A DNA stretch of 34,696 nucleotides, from the NCBI GenBank assembly GCA_009885845.1, contig VFJW01000119.1, positions 1 to 34,696 on the forward strand, in the 5' to 3' direction. Positions 34,342 through 34,696 of the stretch are shown here, piece after piece; the stretch's first letter is position 1, and each line of letters begins with the position of its first letter. Source of the stretch: Geobacter sp. GTDB taxonomy: Bacteria; Desulfobacterota; Desulfuromonadia; Geobacterales; Pseudopelobacteraceae. Made by a program: the position numbers and the translations under genes. The notes beneath the pieces were generated by a model. The model was given only the letters and a program-made list of their open reading frames with translations. It made no database searches and had not been told where the DNA came from.

Positions 34342-34696
34342 CTGCTCTTTTCACCAAGTCCTGCCAGCATCTGCCCGATCTTCTCCGCGCTCAGTACTGT
34401 ATCAACAGCACCGGTATCAATAGCCGCCTGAGGCATGACCGGAGTTTCGGCGCTGGCCGGATCCTGGGCGACGGTGAGACCACCGGCTTTTTTGATTGCA
34501 CGGATACCATTCGCTCCGTCAGCATTAGCTCCGGAAAGAATAACCGCTATCACCTCATCCCCCCAGGCCAGGGCAGCGCTCTCGAAGAGAACATCTATCG
34601 ATGGCCGTGACCAGTTTACCCGCTCATCTACTGAGAGGCTTATTGTGCCGTCTCTCTCCATAAGCATATGGTAGTTAGAGGGAGCGGTGTACAGAT
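34317..34696 (-). CDS. cheB: CheB-type chemotaxis methylesterase, C-terminal part (cut by window edge)
   Basis: The frame is open to the window edge, so the ATG at 34667 is internal. The visible 125 or so residues are the C-terminal half of the CheB methylesterase domain: TAPSNYHMLM, RPSIDVLFESAA and VILSGANADGANGI, with the catalytic aspartate in the last block, then GLTVAQDPASAETPVMPQAA. CheB removes methyl groups from chemoreceptor glutamates, or acts in related non-chemotaxis circuits. The catalytic Ser and His lie beyond the window. The last residues (SSPLPNPLP) come from the palindromic repeat. Confidence 0.9.
   Translation of the reverse strand, partial: LYTAPSNYHMLMERDGTISLSVDERVNWSRPSIDVLFESAALAWGDEVIAVILSGANADGANGIRAIKKAGGLTVAQDPASAETPVMPQAAIDTGAVDTVLSAEKIGQMLAGLGEKSSPLPNPLP

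Overview
The window looks like a chromosomal segment of a Geobacter-type member of the Desulfuromonadales (Desulfobacterota). This is inferred from gene content and order, not from any search. The order rpsB-tsf-pyrH-frr-uppS-cdsA-dxr-rseP-tsaB, a biotin-dependent pyruvate carboxylase, a large fused 2-hydroxyacyl-CoA-dehydratase-type activase, a bacteriohemerythrin and a PAS hybrid kinase next to CheB all fit that group. Housekeeping genes have balanced base composition; parts of the accessory block at 21-24.4 kb are visibly richer in A+T.

Layout. 1-1025: toxin-antitoxin (TA) remnants and modules (cut-off PIN gene, hicBA, orphan DUF2281-type antitoxin) with a REP-like hairpin. 1074-5754 (minus): accA and dnaE, separated by an ACACAGAG-type inverted-repeat element. 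5902-6533: vapBC with a visible operator. 6806-11056 (plus): a 1416-residue activase ending at a strong terminator. 11139-16967 (minus): a tightly packed operon pyrH-frr-uppS-cdsA-dxr-rseP-tsaB covering UMP kinase, ribosome recycling, undecaprenyl-PP and CDP-diacylglycerol synthesis, the isoprenoid step of the MEP pathway, site-2 protease and tRNA t6A modification. 17033-18975: rpsB-tsf with its own promoter and terminator. 19013-20515: ilvE, a small four-cysteine protein and a 2[4Fe-4S] ferredoxin.

20699-26589 is the accessory block, with every gene on the minus strand. In order of transcription it holds hicA-hicB, then a PLD-coiled-coil-J-domain protein overlapping a TPR protein, a BrnT-like RNase, a membrane-anchored coiled-coil protein, a protein with a HEPN-type RNxxxH motif, and a higB-higA pair. 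This is the best candidate for an undescribed conflict or defence cassette.

26929-30378 (plus) is pyruvate carboxylase with a structured upstream region. 30483-34696 (minus) holds a VF530-type protein, a second and larger ACACAGAG element, a bacteriohemerythrin, a REC-PAS-HisKA-HATPase-REC hybrid kinase, a DUF559 nuclease flanked by two same-orientation copies of a palindromic CCTCTCCC-type repeat, and the C-terminal part of CheB. The DUF559 unit looks like an insertion between cheB and the kinase.

All functional calls rest on reading motifs and recalling families; no database search was run.
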